Part shown: positions 16,806 to 25,372 of the stretch, piece after piece
Layout of the letters: every line of letters starts with the position of its first letter
Position numbering within the stretch: position 1 is the stretch's first letter
Source of the DNA: Thaumasiovibrio sp047250365
GTDB lineage: Bacteria; Pseudomonadota; Gammaproteobacteria; Enterobacterales; Vibrionaceae
NCBI RefSeq assembly: GCF_047250365.1
Contig: NZ_JBLBVL010000001.1
Coordinates: 124,001-188,000, forward strand
Direction: 5' to 3'
DNA: 64,000 nt
Program-made: the position numbers and the translations under genes
Notes under the pieces: model-generated
What the model was told of the DNA's origin: nothing
Databases searched by the model: none
The model's input: the letters and a program-made list of their open reading frames with translations, nothing else

Positions 16806-17558
16806 TTACCACACCAACAGTGAACGACTGGCAACTTGATGTAACTTAGCTTCAACATTAAACACATCATGTAAGGTTTGCGGTGTTAACACATGCTCTG
16901 ACGCACCAAATGCATACAATTTGCTGTTGGTCAAAACTGCAACACGATCCGCATTCATCAAACTATCGTTTAAATCGTGACTAACTACCACCACGGTTAA
17001 ACCTGCCCGGGTTAATTGCTGGGTGATTTTTGTCACCGCTTTTTGATGATAAATATCTAAGCCTGTTGCAGGTTCATCCAATAATAAATAGCGCATGTTA
17101 GGATTGATTGTCGGCCAAGCTTGTAAAAAAATACAGGCGAGACGAACACGCTGCCACTCACCACCAGATAATTGATTCACCCGAGAAGAAAACAGATGAG
17201 AGAAATGTAGAAAATCATCAAGTATGGCCAATACCTCACGCACGGCGGTTTCCGACGAGACATTTAAACGATGAATCACCGTGTTGATATAATGCAAAAC
17301 AGAAAGGTCAAATTGAGGCCTTGAATATTGTGCTAAATACCCTCGATAGGTCGCCAGCTCACTCAATGACCATTTATCAATGCGTTCACCGTTACAATGT
17401 AACTGTCCATTGAAGGGTTCTAAACCCGACATGACGCTGATCAACGAGCTTTTACCACTACCGTTAGGCCCGACGAAGTGAACCAAGCTGCCTTCTTCTA
17501 TCTTCATCGTAATATGGCGTAAACGATGTGCCAATCCTACATCATATAATTCAAGCAT
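16806..17558 (-). CDS. btuD: Vitamin B12 ABC transporter ATPase BtuD
   Basis: 250 residues. ABC ATPase motifs in order: Walker A GPNGSGKSS, Q-loop YLAQYSRP, signature QLSGGEWQRVRLACIFLQ, Walker B YLLLDEPATGLD, and switch His in VVVSHDLND. It powers B12 import through BtuC. The ATG at 17558 is chosen because AGGAG precedes it (GAGGAGACAGTG-ATG) and it overlaps the btuC stop; a start 14 codons upstream would lie within the btuC tail. The periplasmic binding protein BtuF is not linked here. Confidence 0.88.
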   Translation of the reverse strand: MLELYDVGLAHRLRHITMKIEEGSLVHFVGPNGSGKSSLISVMSGLEPFNGQLHCNGERIDKWSLSELATYRGYLAQYSRPQFDLSVLHYINTVIHRLNVSSETAVREVLAILDDFLHFSHLFSSRVNQLSGGEWQRVRLACIFLQAWPTINPNMRYLLLDEPATGLDIYHQKAVTKITQQLTRAGLTVVVVSHDLNDSLMNADRVAVLTNSKLYAFGASEHVLTPQTLHDVFNVEAKLHQVASRSLLVW

Positions 17559-18546
17559 CACTGTCTCCTCGCAATAAAAGCCATACAAATACTGGCGCAC
17601 CTAGTGTGGCAGTCACCACACCAACAGGCAGCTCTGCTGAGACAAGCAATAGCCGCGATAAAGTATCAGCGAAGACAAGCAAACCACCGCCAGCCAAAGC
17701 TGAAAGTGGTAATAAATAACGATGTTCCGTACCTATCCATAATCGAAGAATATGAGGAATAACAAGTCCAATAAAGCCAATAACCCCGGCTAACGCAACA
17801 CTTCCCCCAACAAGCACTGCTATCACAGCGATCAGCTTTAAACGCACTGCGCGCGTGTCTACACCGAGCTGGGAAGCCATAACATCCCCCAACAGCAACG
17901 TATCAAGCAACCTACCCTGAGTGCACAACCAAGCTACAACAGGAAATAGCAACAATAAAATCGAAAGTTGAGGCCAAGTAATTCCGGAGACACTGCCCAT
18001 CAGCCAATAGAGCAACTGGCGTAGATTCATGTCTGCACTGAAGTAAAATACCCATGTGACGACTGAATTTGCCAATATCCCCAACGCTATACCAATTAAC
18101 AGCATTCTCGCTGTCGTTAGTCGACGCCAAGCACTTAAACTAACGAGAATAAAGGTAAATACGAGAGCCCCAGCAATTGCCAAAACCATCATTAAATAGG
18201 GGTGGGTGAAGTGAGGAAAGAAAAACATAAGAATAATAACGAATAAGCTTGCCCCTCCAGAAACACCAAGAATACCAGGCTCAGCTAAAGGGTTGCCAAG
18301 AACAACCTGAAGGCTTGCTCCTGACGTCGCCAACATCGCACCCACCGCAAATGCAGCAACGACCCTAGGTAACCGCAATTGCCAAACCAATAGAGATTCA
18401 AACTCAGACAAACTGCTCAACGGCCAAATCCACTGCTCGCCTGCTGCAACGCCGATAAGACAAACACCAATAAGCGCTGTAAGTATCAGCCAAATAGCTT
18501 TGCGCCATCTAGCTGCATGATTCTGATTTAGTTGCTGTAATTCCAT
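17551..18546 (-). CDS. btuC: Vitamin B12 ABC transporter permease BtuC
   Basis: About 331 residues with some 10 membrane segments, of the FecCD/BtuC permease family: LRLPRVVAAFAVGAMLATSG, NPLAEPGILGVSGGASLF, GIALGILANSVVTW, GSVSGITWPQL and GVIGFIGLVIPHILRLWIG. The start is at ATG 18546 or a GTG four codons upstream. The stop overlaps btuD, so the two are translationally coupled. The protein could in principle serve another siderophore or cobamide, but the short FecCD type with a BtuD-like ATPase fits B12. Confidence 0.85.
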   Translation of the reverse strand: MELQQLNQNHAARWRKAIWLILTALIGVCLIGVAAGEQWIWPLSSLSEFESLLVWQLRLPRVVAAFAVGAMLATSGASLQVVLGNPLAEPGILGVSGGASLFVIILMFFFPHFTHPYLMMVLAIAGALVFTFILVSLSAWRRLTTARMLLIGIALGILANSVVTWVFYFSADMNLRQLLYWLMGSVSGITWPQLSILLLLFPVVAWLCTQGRLLDTLLLGDVMASQLGVDTRAVRLKLIAVIAVLVGGSVALAGVIGFIGLVIPHILRLWIGTEHRYLLPLSALAGGGLLVFADTLSRLLLVSAELPVGVVTATLGAPVFVWLLLRGDSDA

Positions 18547-18644
18547 AACTCGCCACACTAATGCTATTCATCGACACCATAGCAGAGATGACTCTTATCA
18601 TGAAGCGTGGTTTAAATTTACCCGCGCGTTTGCTGAACAGTTGT

Positions 18645-19622
18645 TCATTTTTTCTCAACAACCAGTAATGCAGCGCGTTGGCCGATCGGAACAGAGGGAT
18701 TAGGAAATACGACCATTTCTCCAGCTTGTGCAGTAATTAACACATCACCGTTAGTCGCTATACGCTGTCCTTCATTTAAGAGGGTAAAATTGGCAAGAGA
18801 TGAAGGAAAATCAAATTTAAAATTATTGCTCTTACGCGTCAGTACTCGATTCACGACATAAACTAATGGTTGTTCATCACCGTTCAAATCGAGTTTATCT
18901 TCAATAAATGCCGTTAACGTCGATCGAAATGGGTGACGCTGTAATAACTCATTCCGTCCAAACGGTGCGGCCTGCCCCAACTCAACCGTGACGGCTAATG
19001 CTCGATGGTAATGCGCACTATGCCAACTAAATGTCGATGACGGCGTCGTTGATTCAAGCACCGCTTCAACACCAGCATGAAAGAGAAAACAGAACAATTG
19101 CTGAGTCGGCAAGGGCGGCGTCGTAAAAGGCCTAACGGCAAACGCATAATGGTGAGAGTCTCTTATCGCACTATGCAAATCAAGATGCCATCGTTCCTCT
19201 GCTGAGACATAAAATTTGCGAATGATCGCTGTCAAGTTTCGCGCTAGCAGGTGTTCTAGCGTGCTACCCCCTTGCCCACCAAACAAACGATTCAAATTAG
19301 TGTCAATAAAACGAGTATGGGCTTTTACTGCTTCGGGGTGAGCAAGAATAAATAACACTCGCTTACGCAGTGTCAGCTTTCCTTGCAAAAGGTCATTAAA
19401 TAAGGCATCAACAAGCTCTATTGGGCCTGTTTCATCACCATGCACACCTACTGAAACAATAACAGCAGCACGTGTGACATTTAAGGGCGCCACTTCAATA
19501 ACACCAGCGCCCAAACAATGAAACCGATGGCCCTGTTGAACAAACGCTTCGCTCAAATGCGTTAGCTCACGCAAAACGGTTTCTGCAAAGCCATATCGAT
19601 TTAATGCATATTGGATATCCAT
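18645..19622 (-). CDS. astE: Succinylglutamate desuccinylase AstE
   Basis: 325 residues, a zinc carboxypeptidase-fold enzyme for the last step of the arginine succinyltransferase pathway (N-succinylglutamate to succinate and glutamate). Zinc ligands are seen in SVGVHGDETGP (His61, Glu64) and WHLDLHSAIRDS (third His); TRFIDTNLNRLFGG is the substrate-binding Arg/Asn region. The ATG at 19622 (MDIQYALNRYG) is preferred over an upstream extension. The rest of the ast operon is not here: astE stands apart, upstream of btuC on the same strand. Confidence 0.9.
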   Translation of the reverse strand: MDIQYALNRYGFAETVLRELTHLSEAFVQQGHRFHCLGAGVIEVAPLNVTRAAVIVSVGVHGDETGPIELVDALFNDLLQGKLTLRKRVLFILAHPEAVKAHTRFIDTNLNRLFGGQGGSTLEHLLARNLTAIIRKFYVSAEERWHLDLHSAIRDSHHYAFAVRPFTTPPLPTQQLFCFLFHAGVEAVLESTTPSSTFSWHSAHYHRALAVTVELGQAAPFGRNELLQRHPFRSTLTAFIEDKLDLNGDEQPLVYVVNRVLTRKSNNFKFDFPSSLANFTLLNEGQRIATNGDVLITAQAGEMVVFPNPSVPIGQRAALLVVEKK

Positions 19623-19696
19623 CGCACGACTCTCTGCGCTGCAAGCACGCATTGGTACGGGCAGGCTTTGTGCTATATCGGCGAGTCACACATAAC

Positions 19697-19723
19697 AAAA
19701 AGCTCCGCATAGCAGAGCTTTTT
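19697..19723 (-). terminator. Terminator after ihfA
   Basis: AAAAAGCTC, 9-base loop, GAGCTTTTT, symmetric; it separates ihfA from astE on the minus strand. Confidence 0.88.
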
Positions 19724-19734
19724 ATGACAGCGCG

Positions 19735-20031
19735 TTACTCTTCGACTTTTAGGGTTTCCACTCGTGCTTTTAGCTTTTGCCCTGGTCTAAATGTAACAAC
19801 CCGACGAGCAGAAATCGGAATATCTTCACCGGTCTTCGGATTGCGACCTGGTCTTTCGTTTTTTTCTCGCAGATCAAAATTACCGAAACCTGACAACTTT
19901 ACTTGCTCGCCTGATTCCAACGCCTTTCTAACCTCTTCAAAGAACACTTCTACCGTATCCTTGGCGTCCCGCTTGTTTAATCCAACTTTCTCAAACAGGT
20001 TCTCAGCCAAATCGGCTTTCGTGAGCGCCAT
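19735..20031 (-). CDS. ihfA: Integration host factor subunit alpha
   Basis: 98 residues (MALTKADLAENLFEK...), the HU/IHF fold. The DNA-intercalating beta-arm carries GRNPKTGEDIPI, with the family motif GFGNFDLREKNERPGRNPKTG (given here in part) just before. IHF alpha pairs with beta to bend DNA at specific sites in recombination, replication and transcription. The start at 20031 is set by family length; ten upstream codons are leader. As in E. coli it follows pheT, but here a terminator and 300 bases intervene, so it must also have its own promoter. Confidence 0.95.
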   Translation of the reverse strand: MALTKADLAENLFEKVGLNKRDAKDTVEVFFEEVRKALESGEQVKLSGFGNFDLREKNERPGRNPKTGEDIPISARRVVTFRPGQKLKARVETLKVEE

Positions 20032-20061
20032 AGATAATTCCCTCAAGACAATGTTGAACAT

Positions 20062-20393
20062 ATGCGTTATTTGTTAACGCGACCATCCGTTATCTCTATA
20101 AAAATAGCTCCATACAATAATTATGCAAAGAAGAATTTAACCTATGAGACAACAACTTAACCCAAGTTTATGTCAACCAGCTAATTTACGCCAATTTTTT
20201 TCTTATGAATTACCCATAAAAAAATCATAAATATCAGTGATATTACTCTACTTAAATGCAAACAGTTGAACAACAAATCCCTACCTGACAACACTTTCGT
20301 CTGCATAAACTAAAAAAACCAACAAAAGAACCTAAAAATAACACCAAAGCAGTCAACATGACTATTTTGTCAGTATGCGTCATTCGTGCAAAA
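20062..20393. other. Intergenic region, ihfA promoter
   Basis: AT-rich spacer of about 330 bases between the pheT terminator and ihfA. I find no gene and no IHF site close enough to consensus to call. Confidence 0.4.
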
Positions 20394-20419
20394 AAAAAGC
20401 AGCCCATTGGCTGCTTTTT
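20394..20419 (-). terminator. Terminator after pheST
   Basis: AAAAAGCAGCC, loop CATT, GGCTGCTTTTT; perfect 11-bp stem directly after the pheT stop on the minus strand. Confidence 0.9.
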
Positions 20420-20436
20420 AATTAATTGCTTATTTA

Positions 20437-22824
20437 TCAGTCACGTAGGCTTGCACCAAAGCGCTCACCAAGTACGGTAACTATGCTGTCCACCGCGCCA
20501 GAGATGTCAGCATCTTCCAGTGTACGTTCAACTGATTGCAGTGATAATGCGATCGCAAGACTCTTCTGCCCTTCCTCTACGCCTTTACCACGGTAAACAT
20601 CAAACAAGTTAACGCCTGTCAGTAATTCACCACCGTTTGCACGGCATGCTTCAATAACGTCGCCAGCGGCAATATCTTCGCTAACAACAACCGCTATATC
20701 GCGTCGGTTTGCTGGGAACTTAGACACCACAACAGCTTCAGGAAGCTCACGAGTATTAATGCTATTCCACTCGATTTCGAACACAATCGTGCGACCGTTT
20801 AGGCCAAACTTGCGCTCTAGCTCTGGGTGAACTGTACCAATCACACCAACCTCTTTGCCATCAACAACAATAGCAGCAGTTTGGCCAGGGTGCAGAGCTG
20901 GGTGTTTGGCTGGCTTGAAACCAAACGCAACATCGTTAGCTGTCAGCTCAAGTACCGCTTCCAAGTCACCTTTCAGATCGAAGAAATCCACCGTATTGCT
21001 TTCGATATCCCAATGCTCTTCGGCACGGTTTCCAGCAATAACACCAGCAAGCATCGGCTCTTGGCGCATGCCATTTTCTGCCGACTCACAAGGAATAAAG
21101 CGTAAGCCATATTCGAACAAACGAACACGTGGCTGTTGACGTTTCTGATTGTGGGCAACGGTGTTAAGAAGGCCTTGAATTAAGCCTAAACGCATTGCTG
21201 ACATATCTGCAGAAATTGGGAACGGCAGAACAAGTGGCTCAACACCGGGAACAATCAGAGCTTGCTGCTCTGGTTCAACAAAGCTATAGGTGATCGCTTC
21301 GTGGTAACCACGATCAACAAGAAGGTCACGTACTCGCTTAAGCGGTAGGTTGGCTTCTTTATGATCATTCATGCTCAATGCTGCAACGGGCGCTTGATTA
21401 GGAATGTTGTCATAACCGTAGATACGGCCGACTTCTTCAACAAGATCTTGTTCAATAGCAATATCAAAACGCCATGTCGGCGCTGTTGCTGTCCAGCCTT
21501 CAGCTGTTACTTCTACTGCAAGGCCAAGGCGCTCTAGGATCTCTACTACGTCAGCATCTGCGATAGGGTGGCCAAGCAAGTTGTCCAACTTCGTGCGACG
21601 CAGCGTCACGGTGTTAGGCTTTGGTAGGTCAGCCTCTGACTCAACACCAACAACAGGTGCAACATCACCGCCACAGATCTCAACAAGAAGCTGTGTTGCA
21701 CGCTCCATTGCACTGTATTGCAGAGCGAAATCTACACCACGCTCAAAACGCATTGATGAGTCAGTATGAAGACCGTAGCTGCGCGCGCGACCACGGATAT
21801 GGTCAGGTGCAAAGAAAGCACACTCAAGCAACACATCTTGTGTCTCGCTGTTTACACCAGATCCCTCACCACCAAATACGCCAGCAATCGCCAGTGCTTT
21901 AGTATGGTCAGCCACCACTAGCGTATCTGCATTTAGCTCTGCTTCAGTGCCGTCTAGAAGAGTCAGCTTTTCGCCCTGCTCTGCCATACGCACAACAATA
22001 CCGCCTTCGATCTTAGCCAGATCGAACGCATGCATTGGTTGTCCTTGCTCAAGTAGAACAAAGTTGGTGATATCAACAACCGGATCGATAGAGCGGATAC
22101 CACAGCGACGCAGTTTTTCTTGCATCCAAAGTGGTGTTTCAGCTTTAACGTTCACGTTCTTAACAATACGGCCAAGATAACGAGGGCAAGCTTCAGACGC
22201 TGTTACATCGATAGATACCGTATCTTCGATTGCGGTAGCGACTGCATTGATCGTAGGCTCAGTCACGTCAGTACGGTTCAATACCCCCACTTCACGCGCT
22301 AAACCACGAATGCTAAAGCAGTCGGCACGGTTTGCTGTCAGATCAACATCCACTGTCACATCTTCTAGGCCAAGGAATTCACGGAAGTCAGTACCTAGTA
22401 CTGCGTCCTCTGCAAGCTCCATAATACCGTCAGACTCAACATCAATACCCAGCTCAGTGAACGAACACAGCATCCCGTGAGAAGGCTGGCCACGTAACTT
22501 TGCTTTCTTGATTTTAAAGTCACCTGGCAATACTGCTCCCACAGTAGCAACAGCAACCTTAATACCAAGGCGACAGTTTGATGCGCCACAAACAATGTCG
22601 AGTAGCTCTTCAGCACCAACATCTACTTTCGTTACACGCAGCTTGTCTGCGTCTGGGTGTTGTTCGCAAGAAACAACCTGACCCACTTTAACACCGGTGA
22701 ATGAACCAGCTACAGGCAGAACGTCGTCGACCTCTAAACCAGCCATAGTAATTTGGTGAGTTAGTTCGTCAGTAGTAACCGCAGGGTTAACCCACTCACG
22801 AAGCCAAGATTCGCTGAATTTCAT
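20437..22824 (-). CDS. pheT: Phenylalanyl-tRNA synthetase beta subunit
   Basis: 795 residues, the E. coli length. N-terminal tRNA-binding domain (GVKVGQVVSCEQHPDADKL), B3/B4 editing region, B5 domain, catalytic-like core (RFDIAIEQDLVEEVGRIYGY) and C-terminal anticodon-binding FDX domain (VSKFPANRRDIAVVV). With PheS it forms the alpha2-beta2 enzyme charging tRNA-Phe. It begins 18 bases after pheS and ends at a terminator. Confidence 0.97.
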   Translation of the reverse strand: MKFSESWLREWVNPAVTTDELTHQITMAGLEVDDVLPVAGSFTGVKVGQVVSCEQHPDADKLRVTKVDVGAEELLDIVCGASNCRLGIKVAVATVGAVLPGDFKIKKAKLRGQPSHGMLCSFTELGIDVESDGIMELAEDAVLGTDFREFLGLEDVTVDVDLTANRADCFSIRGLAREVGVLNRTDVTEPTINAVATAIEDTVSIDVTASEACPRYLGRIVKNVNVKAETPLWMQEKLRRCGIRSIDPVVDITNFVLLEQGQPMHAFDLAKIEGGIVVRMAEQGEKLTLLDGTEAELNADTLVVADHTKALAIAGVFGGEGSGVNSETQDVLLECAFFAPDHIRGRARSYGLHTDSSMRFERGVDFALQYSAMERATQLLVEICGGDVAPVVGVESEADLPKPNTVTLRRTKLDNLLGHPIADADVVEILERLGLAVEVTAEGWTATAPTWRFDIAIEQDLVEEVGRIYGYDNIPNQAPVAALSMNDHKEANLPLKRVRDLLVDRGYHEAITYSFVEPEQQALIVPGVEPLVLPFPISADMSAMRLGLIQGLLNTVAHNQKRQQPRVRLFEYGLRFIPCESAENGMRQEPMLAGVIAGNRAEEHWDIESNTVDFFDLKGDLEAVLELTANDVAFGFKPAKHPALHPGQTAAIVVDGKEVGVIGTVHPELERKFGLNGRTIVFEIEWNSINTRELPEAVVVSKFPANRRDIAVVVSEDIAAGDVIEACRANGGELLTGVNLFDVYRGKGVEEGQKSLAIALSLQSVERTLEDADISGAVDSIVTVLGERFGASLRD

Positions 22825-22842
22825 AGTGATTAAACCTCTGGA

Positions 22843-23826
22843 TTACTTAAATTGTTTTAGGAAACGAAGGTCGTTCTCAAAGAACGCACGTAGATCGTTT
22901 ACACCATAACGAAGCATGGTTAGACGCTCTACGCCCATACCAAATGCAAAACCAGAGTATTTCTCAGGGTCGATACCTACACTACGAAGTACGTTCGGGT
23001 GAACCATACCGCAGCCAAGAACCTCTAACCATTTACCATTCTTGCCTTTAACGTCTACTTCAGCAGAAGGCTCAGTGAATGGGAAGTAAGATGGACGGAA
23101 ACGCACTTCCACTTCTTCTTCAAAGAAGTTGCATAGGAAGTCATGCAGAACACCTTTTAGCTGAGCAAAGTTGACGTTTTCATCCACCAACATACCTTCC
23201 ACTTGGTGGAACATTGGCGTGTGCGTTTGATCGTAATCATTACGGTACACACGACCCGGAGCGATAAAACGGAAAGGTGGCTTGCCGTTTTCCATGGTAC
23301 GGATCTGTACGCCTGACGTGTGAGTACGCAGCATTAAATCAGGGTTGAAGAAGAAGGTGTCATGATCAGTACGTGCTGGATGATCTTCTGCAATATTCAA
23401 CGCATCAAAGTTATGAAATGCATCTTCAATTTCTGGTCCGGCTTCAACATTAAAGCCCAGCTCACCGAAAAATTGTTCAATACGCTCAACCGTACGAGTA
23501 ACAGGGTGCAAACCACCGTTCTCGATGCGACGACCAGGCATAGTTACGTCAATGCTCTCTGCCGCCAGTTTAGCTTCTAGCTCAGCACGCTGAAGCTCAT
23601 CTTTACGTGCTGCAATCGCCTGCTGAACTGCCTGCTTTGCTTTATTAATATTTTGACCAGCTTCGCGACGCTCTTCTGGTGGAAGTTTACCCAAGCTCTG
23701 TAGCTGAAGGGTTAATTCACCCTTTTTACCCAGATACTGGACACGAACTTCGTCAAGAGCGACAAGCGATTCTGCCTGCTCAATTGCTGCCGTTGCGTTG
23801 GCTAGGATCTCGTCTAGTTGTTGCAT
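22843..23826 (-). CDS. pheS: Phenylalanyl-tRNA synthetase alpha subunit
   Basis: 327 residues as in E. coli. N-terminal coiled coil, then the class II core: motif 1 GRRIENGGLHPVT and FGELGF, motif 2 GRVYRNDYDQTHTPMFHQ, motif 3 GFAFGMGVERLTMLRYG. The ATG at 23826 has GAGGAA at proper distance; an ATG five codons upstream lies before that site and is less likely. The 300 bases before it hold the rplT terminator; I could not identify a convincing pheM-type Phe leader peptide with attenuator. Confidence 0.97.
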   Translation of the reverse strand: MQQLDEILANATAAIEQAESLVALDEVRVQYLGKKGELTLQLQSLGKLPPEERREAGQNINKAKQAVQQAIAARKDELQRAELEAKLAAESIDVTMPGRRIENGGLHPVTRTVERIEQFFGELGFNVEAGPEIEDAFHNFDALNIAEDHPARTDHDTFFFNPDLMLRTHTSGVQIRTMENGKPPFRFIAPGRVYRNDYDQTHTPMFHQVEGMLVDENVNFAQLKGVLHDFLCNFFEEEVEVRFRPSYFPFTEPSAEVDVKGKNGKWLEVLGCGMVHPNVLRSVGIDPEKYSGFAFGMGVERLTMLRYGVNDLRAFFENDLRFLKQFK

Positions 23827-24083
23827 GATTTCCTCATCCACCCCTTAGGTGGCGTCCATTGGAGATGTTTTTTATGTAGCGTTACATAGTAAAGAAAGCT
23901 GCTGCTAATGCCAATTCTAATCTTAAGAAAAACAAGATAATGAATAAAAAAAGTGCAATTGGAACTCAACATAGCCCGCTGATAATCAAAGGAGGTCGTA
24001 TTTGTTCACTTCTAAACCTCAATACACGCGATATTCCTAAATACTCACTTGCGTGCAGAGATAACACCACAATACATAGATCT

Positions 24084-24112
24084 AAAAAAGGGAGCCAAAT
24101 GGCTCCCCTTTT
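24084..24112 (-). terminator. Terminator after rplT
   Basis: On the minus strand AAAAGGGGAGCC, loop ATTT, GGCTCCC and six T. It separates the infC-rpmI-rplT transcript from pheST. Confidence 0.9.
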
Positions 24113-24132
24113 GAATACCGAACTGTAAAAAA

Positions 24133-24486
24133 TTACAGAGCAGCTTTCGCTTTTTCAACAAGAACAGTAAATGTTGCTTTGTCGAATACAGCGATATCTG
24201 CAAGGATCTTACGATCGATTTCGATAGACGCTTTCTTAAGACCGTTGATTAGACGGCTATAAGACATGCCGTTCTGACGAGCAGCAGCGTTAATACGAGC
24301 AATCCACAGTTGACGGAACTGACGCTTACGTTGACGACGGTCACGGTAAGCATATTGACCAGCTTTAGTAACTGCTTGGAAAGCTACGCGGTAAACGCGT
24401 GAACGTGCACCGTAGTAACCTTTAGCTTGTTTAAGAACTTTCTTGTGACGTGCACGAGCTTGTACACCACGTTTTACGCGAGCCAT
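24133..24486 (-). CDS. rplT: 50S ribosomal protein L20
   Basis: 117 residues, very basic (MARVKRGVQARARHKKVLKQ start, then GYYGARSRVYR, QLWIARINAAARQNGMSYSRL). L20 is an early 23S rRNA assembly protein. In E. coli it represses its own operon by binding the rpmI leader. Follows rpmI by 39 bases and ends shortly before a terminator. Confidence 0.98.
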   Translation of the reverse strand: MARVKRGVQARARHKKVLKQAKGYYGARSRVYRVAFQAVTKAGQYAYRDRRQRKRQFRQLWIARINAAARQNGMSYSRLINGLKKASIEIDRKILADIAVFDKATFTVLVEKAKAAL

Positions 24487-24525
24487 GTGTAACTCCTAAC
24501 TAAATTTTGTAAGACTAAAAACGAA

Positions 24526-24720
24526 TTATGCGAACGGAAGCATACGTGCAACAGCTGCTACTTCACACTTAGGAAGAATAGCGTTTGGACGTAGCTGACG
24601 TTTGTTCTTAGTAGTACGCTTGGTCAGGATGTGACGTTTGGTTGCGTGCTTGAACTTAAAACCACCAGCGGTTTTTTTGAAGCGCTTAGCAGCGCCTTTG
24701 TTGGATTTCATCTTAGGCAT
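24526..24720 (-). CDS. rpmI: 50S ribosomal protein L35
   Basis: 64 residues, MPKMKSNKGAAKRFKKT start, highly basic, HILTKRTTKNKRQLR in the middle. The start at 24720 matches the family; five upstream codons are excluded. It lies between infC and rplT, and a hairpin terminator sits in its leader. Confidence 0.98.
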   Translation of the reverse strand: MPKMKSNKGAAKRFKKTAGGFKFKHATKRHILTKRTTKNKRQLRPNAILPKCEVAAVARMLPFA

Positions 24721-24770
24721 GATGAGACTCCGCATTGTTAATAGTTAATAACAGTGTAATTAGGCGAAAC

Positions 24771-24798
24771 AAAAGCCTGCTCTTGCAAGCAGGCTTTT
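24771..24798 (-). terminator. Internal terminator/attenuator between infC and rpmI
   Basis: AAAAGCCTGCT, 6-base loop, AGCAGGCTTTT: a perfect 11-bp stem. On the minus strand it is followed by TTTTGTTT, so it should end a part of the infC transcripts and leave rpmI-rplT to read-through or an own promoter. It could also take part in L20 feedback. Confidence 0.75.
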
Positions 24799-24817
24799 AT
24801 CTACTTGATTGCTCTAA

Positions 24818-25369
24818 TTACTTCTTTTTTGGGGCAATAACCATGATCATCTGACGACCTTCGATTCGCGTCGGGAAGCTTTCAACAACTGCGATTTCAG
24901 CTGTGTCTTCCTTCAGACGATTCAACACGTCTACACCGATGTCTTGGTGCGCCATTTCACGGCCGCGGAAGCGGATCGTTACTTTGACTTTGTTACCCTC
25001 TTCAATGAAGCGAACCAGGTTGCGCAGTTTTACCTGATAGTCGCCCACATCTGTGCCAGGACGGAATTTAATTTCCTTAACCTGAACTTGTTTTTGCTTT
25101 TTCTTTTGCTCTTTAGCAGCCTTGCTCTTTTCAAAGAGATATTTGCCATAGTCCATCACTCGACAGACTGGTGGCTCGGCATTAGGACTGATTTCTACCA
25201 AATCAACGCCGGCATCATACGCTGCATTTATCGCTTCTTCAATAGAAACGACACCAATAGCTTCGCCATCAATACCTGTTAAGCGTACTTCTTGTACGCC
25301 ACGAATTTCTTCGTTCAAGCGATGTGCATTTTGTTTTGCCGGCTGTTGGCCTCTTCTTGCGCCTTTAAT
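24818..25369 (-). CDS. infC: Translation initiation factor IF-3, AUU start
   Basis: 183 residues when started at ATT 25369 (I/M-K-G-A-R-R-G-Q-Q...), behind a strong GGAGGAA site six bases upstream. The unusual AUU start is the known basis of IF-3 autoregulation: IF-3 rejects its own start codon. Family landmarks: NEEIRG-QEVRLTG, DLVEISPNAEPPVCRVMDYGK, KEQKKKQK, EIKFRPGTDVGDYQ, FRGREMAHQDIG and RQMIMVIAPKK. Starts that use later TTG or ATG codons would cut the conserved N-terminus. It begins 3 bases after the thrS stop, so its ribosome site lies within the end of thrS. Confidence 0.96.
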   Translation of the reverse strand: MKGARRGQQPAKQNAHRLNEEIRGVQEVRLTGIDGEAIGVVSIEEAINAAYDAGVDLVEISPNAEPPVCRVMDYGKYLFEKSKAAKEQKKKQKQVQVKEIKFRPGTDVGDYQVKLRNLVRFIEEGNKVKVTIRFRGREMAHQDIGVDVLNRLKEDTAEIAVVESFPTRIEGRQMIMVIAPKKK

Positions 25370-25372
25370 ATC

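Noticed and set aside
20062..20393. IHF autoregulatory site upstream of ihfA
   Set aside because: Best candidate has several mismatches to the IHF consensus; not callable by eye.
23842..24083. pheM-like leader peptide and attenuator before pheS
   Set aside because: A frame with a Phe pair (MLSSNCTFFIHY) exists, but it runs on for ~50 codons and no terminator/antiterminator hairpin with T tract precedes pheS.
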